DNA from: Vibrio echinoideorum
Lineage (GTDB): Bacteria; Pseudomonadota; Gammaproteobacteria; Enterobacterales; Vibrionaceae
NCBI RefSeq assembly: GCF_024347455.1
Contig: NZ_AP025484.1
Coordinates: 1,674,001 to 1,738,000, forward strand
Reading direction: 5' to 3'
Length of the DNA: 64,000 nt
Shown here: piece after piece, positions 60,529 through 64,000 of the stretch
Position numbering within the stretch: the first letter of the stretch is position 1
How the letters are laid out: every line of letters starts with the position of its first letter
Translations under genes and position numbers: made by a program
Notes under the pieces: model-generated
The model's input: the letters and a program-made list of their open reading frames with translations, nothing else
What the model was told of the DNA's origin: nothing
The model's database searches: none

Positions 60529-61425
60529 CTAGGATTGAATAATCGACGTAATTTCTTTTTGAAGCCAATCCGTGAACGGGTTATTGCGGTTTGCTTGATG
60601 AGTAAACAGTGCCAACTCTCGACGATAGGTGTCTTTCAACAGCTCCGGCGGTAAATCGATACAGCGATAAGAGTGATCAAGCAAATAGCGGCATTTCGAC
60701 GATGTAATATAGATAAAGTCACTGTCCTTAACGATCTCCAGCATCAAGTTCATATTGTTGCTTCTGAGCGCAATGTGTTTATCTAAGTCATATTTTTTGA
60801 TCAACATTTCCGTCTTGGACGGCTGAATGTAACCAGGGATCATATTGATACAGAGTGGGTATTTCAGAATGTCCTCAAGGGAATTACCTTGAATTGGGTG
60901 GTCAACTCTTAACACCAACATGAACTTATCAAAGCCAACTGGGCGCTCGGTCAGGGTTTTATTGACCTCCATTGGAAGATAGCTCACTCCCCAACACATT
61001 CGGTTGGTCTCTAGAGATTGGACGCCGTTATCTAACCAAGGTGAACATTGAAACGTCACTTGCGGCGCTTCTTTGGTCAGCTTTTTAATTAACGGTACAC
61101 CCACTGGAATCAACAATGGGGAAGGCAACATGATTTGAACCTCCCCTCTTAAATCTTCCAACCCCCACTCATCATTGGGTATATAAAGGTTATCTAGCTG
61201 CTCTAATAGCAGAGGCAACGTTTCGATAAGCTTCAAGCATTTTGGGGTAGGCTCAAGTCTTGCTTTATCTCTAACAAACAACTCGTCATCAAATTGTTCT
61301 CTGAGTTTACGAAGCATGACACTGATCGTCGGCTGACTTACGTTCAAGGCTTTGGCTGCACTCACCGTTTGACGAGTTTCATTAAGCACCAAAATGAGCC
61401 GCAGTAAGTTTAGGTCTTTGGTCAT
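60529..61425 (-). CDS. LysR-family regulator of the sulfatase locus
   Basis: 298 residues, RBS GGAG. HTH near residues 18-37 (TVSAAKALNVSQPTISVMLR), then a LysR substrate domain with SPLLIPVGVPLIKKLTKEAP. It stands between anSME and the sulfatase, all on one strand, 17 bp from anSME. Likely regulates the locus in response to a sulfated substrate or sulfur state (inference). Confidence 0.9.
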   Translation of the reverse strand: MTKDLNLLRLILVLNETRQTVSAAKALNVSQPTISVMLRKLREQFDDELFVRDKARLEPTPKCLKLIETLPLLLEQLDNLYIPNDEWGLEDLRGEVQIMLPSPLLIPVGVPLIKKLTKEAPQVTFQCSPWLDNGVQSLETNRMCWGVSYLPMEVNKTLTERPVGFDKFMLVLRVDHPIQGNSLEDILKYPLCINMIPGYIQPSKTEMLIKKYDLDKHIALRSNNMNLMLEIVKDSDFIYITSSKCRYLLDHSYRCIDLPPELLKDTYRRELALFTHQANRNNPFTDWLQKEITSIIQS

Positions 61426-61442
61426 GCCCTACTCCAAGTGAT

Positions 61443-62594
61443 TTAGAAAAGTGGAAAGTACGCTGGCGAATACCCTTTTTTCATCGCTTCTACCATTGGC
61501 AATAATTTGGGTAATGCGTGACGAAAAAACATCTCATACCCTTGGCACAAATGATTCATCGGACTGCCATCTTCGGTTGTTGCTATTCTGTTTTTAGGAC
61601 AACCACCTTGGCAGAGTTCAACAAAATCACAACGTCGACAAGTGCTGTTTAACTCATCATATTTGTTGGTGCCAAACGCTATTTGTTCTGGTGAGCTCGC
61701 CATAGTCGCAAGATTATCACTGTTCATGGTGCCCAGTTGATGATCTTGGTACCCATAATGGTCACAACTGTAAACATTGCCGTCATGTTCAACCATTAAT
61801 TGCTGCCCACAAGTCGCGCTGTGATGACACATTTGGCTTTGGTAACCCATCAACACCATTAAACAGTTTTCAAAAAACTGGATATACACTTTACCGACAT
61901 CATTGGCGCTCCATGCATCAAACAAGTCGCAAAGAAATTGCCCCCATTGCTCTCCCGTTAACGACCAATCATACCCTGTTCGCCTGTCCAACTCATGATC
62001 GATACAAGGCTGAAACTGCATATAACCACTGCCATTTTCAACCAAAAACTGATAGATCGTTTTACCGTGTTTGTAGGTTTTATTGTTCACGACCGTTAAC
62101 GTATTAAAATCAACATTGTGCTTCTTTAGATAAGACATCCCACGCATTGTGCGTTCAAAAGACGACTCGCCATTTTTGTCGATCCGAGCTATGTCATTCA
62201 GAATATTGGGCCCATCGATACTGATGCCCATCATAAAATTGTGTGTAGCAAAGAAGCTCGCCCAGCGATCGTTAATCATGGTTCCATTGGTCTGCATCGT
62301 ATTCACGACGCGCTTTTTCGTCGCTTTGCTTGCCTGTGCTTTCATCACCGTTTCATAGAAATCGATCCCTCTTAACATAGGCTCGCCACCATGCCAGATA
62401 AAATCCACTTGCTGAGCTTTAATTGGCTGCGCGTCGATATGAGCACCGACAATTTGCCCCATCATGTCCAAAGACATTGACGATCTTTTATCGACATCTT
62501 GTCTATTGAGATAATAGCAGTAGCTACAGTCCAGGTTGCACTGAGCTCCTTCTGCTTTAATGAATAAGCTAAAAGGATAAGTAGATGTGTTCAT
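61443..62594 (-). CDS. Anaerobic sulfatase-maturating enzyme (radical SAM, anSME)
   Basis: 383 residues from ATG 62594, RBS GGGA. Radical-SAM cluster Cys19-x3-Cys23-x2-Cys26 (CNLDCSYCYYLNR), and a SPASM-type C-terminal cysteine region (CRRCDFVELCQGGCPKNR near 330) binding two auxiliary 4Fe-4S clusters. It oxidises the active-site serine or cysteine of sulfatases to C-alpha-formylglycine without oxygen. The serine-type motif of the linked sulfatase fits this enzyme. Confidence 0.94.
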   Translation of the reverse strand: MNTSTYPFSLFIKAEGAQCNLDCSYCYYLNRQDVDKRSSMSLDMMGQIVGAHIDAQPIKAQQVDFIWHGGEPMLRGIDFYETVMKAQASKATKKRVVNTMQTNGTMINDRWASFFATHNFMMGISIDGPNILNDIARIDKNGESSFERTMRGMSYLKKHNVDFNTLTVVNNKTYKHGKTIYQFLVENGSGYMQFQPCIDHELDRRTGYDWSLTGEQWGQFLCDLFDAWSANDVGKVYIQFFENCLMVLMGYQSQMCHHSATCGQQLMVEHDGNVYSCDHYGYQDHQLGTMNSDNLATMASSPEQIAFGTNKYDELNSTCRRCDFVELCQGGCPKNRIATTEDGSPMNHLCQGYEMFFRHALPKLLPMVEAMKKGYSPAYFPLF

Positions 62595-62742
62595 ATCGAT
62601 TCCCGTACTTTTTTGCCAACATATCAACCGAAAATCAATCAAACAATAGCGTCTCACGCACCCTACCTGCACACGTCGTAGAGTCGCTTCACCACCCTAA
62701 ATCAATGTTAATTAAAACAACCACTTGAAGGGTTAAAAGAGA

Positions 62743-62781
62743 CTATTAACATCCTTAATATCGGCTATTACACTCCTTAAT
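62743..62781. promoter_or_regulatory. Direct repeats in the anSME-DUF1254 divergent promoter
   Basis: CTATTAACATCCTTAAT at 62743-62759 and CTATTACACTCCTTAAT at 62765-62781, 22 bp apart, about two helical turns. Shared form CTATTA-N3-T-N2-TTAAT also occurs before the sulfatase (60464-60480). Confidence 0.65.
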
Positions 62782-62836
62782 CTCACTTGCTCATATGATA
62801 AATGCCTAATTCTGTTCCTACGATCTAAGGTGTTCC

Positions 62837-64000
62837 ATGAGAAAGCTGCTCTATAAGAAAAGTGTACTGACCAGTTTAGTGTATTCTTTGTCCAGTATTA
62901 TCGCGATGCCATCCCTTGCCCAACAATCTATTCATCCTGAAGAAGAGCTCGCTTACAATCTAGGTGTTCAAGCATTTATCTATGGTACAGGCCCATTAAC
63001 CGTGGCAGCGGTTAGGCAAACGACCACATCTGTTGATGCGCCGATGGACAACGCCATGGCACCATTGAATGAGATGGGTAAAACACGCGTTCTATCCGGA
63101 CCTCAGGATAGAATTGTACCGACCGTCAACAACGATACGCTCTACTCACAAGCTCACTACGATCTGGATTTATCAGGTCCAATGGTGATTGATATTCCTC
63201 GCACCGATAACCGCTATTACATTGTTCAGTTATTGGATGCTTACTCGGATTCGATTGAAGATCTGCACGTGAAGAATGTCGGCGACCAAGGATCCAAAGT
63301 ACTTTTGGTTAACAAAGGATGGGCTGGTGAAGTGCCAGAGGGAATTGATCGTGTCGTAGAGTCTCGCACTCCTATGGTTTGGTTAATTCAACGCACGGGT
63401 GTGTTTGGGGAGCAAGATCTCAATGACGCCTTGGTTACTCACGACAAATTCCTCAGCTACCCACTTGATCAACTCGGCGAAGAGCATGACATCGTAGAGC
63501 TCAAAGCTTCGACAGGTCGCATCCCACCCATGGCTAGGCCTGAAGGGTTAGAGTGGTATTCGCTAATTGACCGTGAACTACGTAAAAATCCAATTCCAGA
63601 AGATGCCGCCATCGTTGATCAATTCCAACAAATTGGTATTGGAGGATCGACCCCCCTTTAACCCTGAAGCGCTAACTTCAGCACAGAAAAAAGGGCTAAT
63701 GCGCGCGATTGAGTCTTCACAACAGATCATTCAATACGCAGGTCGAAGCATCGGTGATGTCAATAATGGCTGGTCGATGATGTACGAGGGAGGCCGTTAC
63801 GGAAATGATTATCTAAGCCGAGCGAGCATCAATATGCGTGCGGCTGGTTTGAATGTGCCAGAGCGAGCACTCTACCCAAATAGATACACGGACTCGAATG
63901 GCGAGCAGCTGTCGGGAGACAATCAATATCGAATGACCATGCCTGCCAATGCACCCGCTGACGCCTTTTGGTCATTGACTATGTACGATGCTGAAAACTT
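62837..64000 (+). pseudogene. Exported DUF1254-domain protein, frameshifted at a C6 run; 3' end outside window
   Basis: Signal peptide about 1-28 (MPSLAQ/QSI), RBS AAGGTG. The first frame runs 274 codons (62837-63661) through a DUF1254 domain (VPTVNNDTLYSQAHYDLDLS near 95). It stops just after the run CCCCCC at 63651-63656. With five C the frame continues unbroken as STPFNPEALTSAQKKGLM and on through GRYGNDYLSRA to the window end, which matches the second half (DUF1214) of the family. So it is either a one-base insertion in a homopolymer, a phase-variable switch or a sequencing error. Paralogue of the gene at 57230; here divergent from anSME. Confidence 0.85.

Noticed and set aside
63651..63661. 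Treating the 274-codon DUF1254 frame as a complete short protein
   Set aside because: The sequence beyond the stop continues the family in the next frame, so the short product is better explained by a frameshift.

Overview
The window reads as a Vibrio chromosome segment, most like the Splendidus clade. This rests on gene content and protein similarity recalled from known families: a MARTX toxin locus with the split rtxHCA / rtxBDE arrangement, a Vibrio-style ula operon, the glpFK-glpR-glpD cluster and a Vibrio-type interspersed inverted repeat. No rRNA, tRNA, CRISPR array, transposase or replication origin was seen. Species assignment is inference.

Layout. 1-380 is the front of a HAD sugar-phosphatase gene cut by the window edge. 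627-836 is a small HPr-like protein. 1031-8789 is a complete L-ascorbate utilisation locus. On the minus strand it runs ulaAB (fused EIIC-EIIB), ulaC, ulaF, a ybhA-type HAD phosphatase, ulaD, ulaE. Divergently on the plus strand lie ulaR and ulaG. The shared control region holds repeated operator-like motifs and a strong promoter. Together the genes import and phosphorylate L-ascorbate, open the lactone, decarboxylate and epimerise it to D-xylulose 5-phosphate.

8.8-26.8 kb is a mosaic of accessory and housekeeping genes: an AraC/GyrI-like regulator, a large exported protein of unknown function, a Fis-annotated small protein family, a Gfo/Idh/MocA oxidoreductase with a monooxygenase-like partner and LysR, a YcaQ-like protein, a DsbA/FrnE-like protein, GNAT, HAD, a GT2 glycosyltransferase overlapping a START-domain protein, TetR with an HPP membrane protein, ArsR with Acr3, and LysR with a PACE efflux pump.

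26.8-45.4 kb is the MARTX locus. The minus-strand rtxH-rtxC-rtxA encodes a 3911-residue toxin whose effector region reads as actin cross-linking domain (ACD), alpha/beta hydrolase (ABH), then the autoprocessing cysteine protease (CPD). I see no Rho-inactivation domain between ACD and ABH. The plus-strand rtxB-rtxD-rtxE encodes the dedicated type I secretion system with two ABC proteins and one membrane-fusion protein.

46.0-51.4 kb is the glycerol regulon: glpF, glpK, glpR, glpD. After an SDR, a LysR, a DUF465 protein, a 162-bp MITE-like repeat, a small lipoprotein and an aspartate/glutamate racemase, the window ends in a sulfatase locus (55.6-64 kb). This has a serine-type sulfatase, its radical-SAM maturase (anSME), a LysR regulator, two exported DUF1254-type proteins and possibly a periplasmic HAD phosphatase. 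A 17-base motif occurs twice upstream of the divergent DUF1254/anSME pair and once in front of the sulfatase. The last DUF1254 gene is frameshifted at a run of six C.
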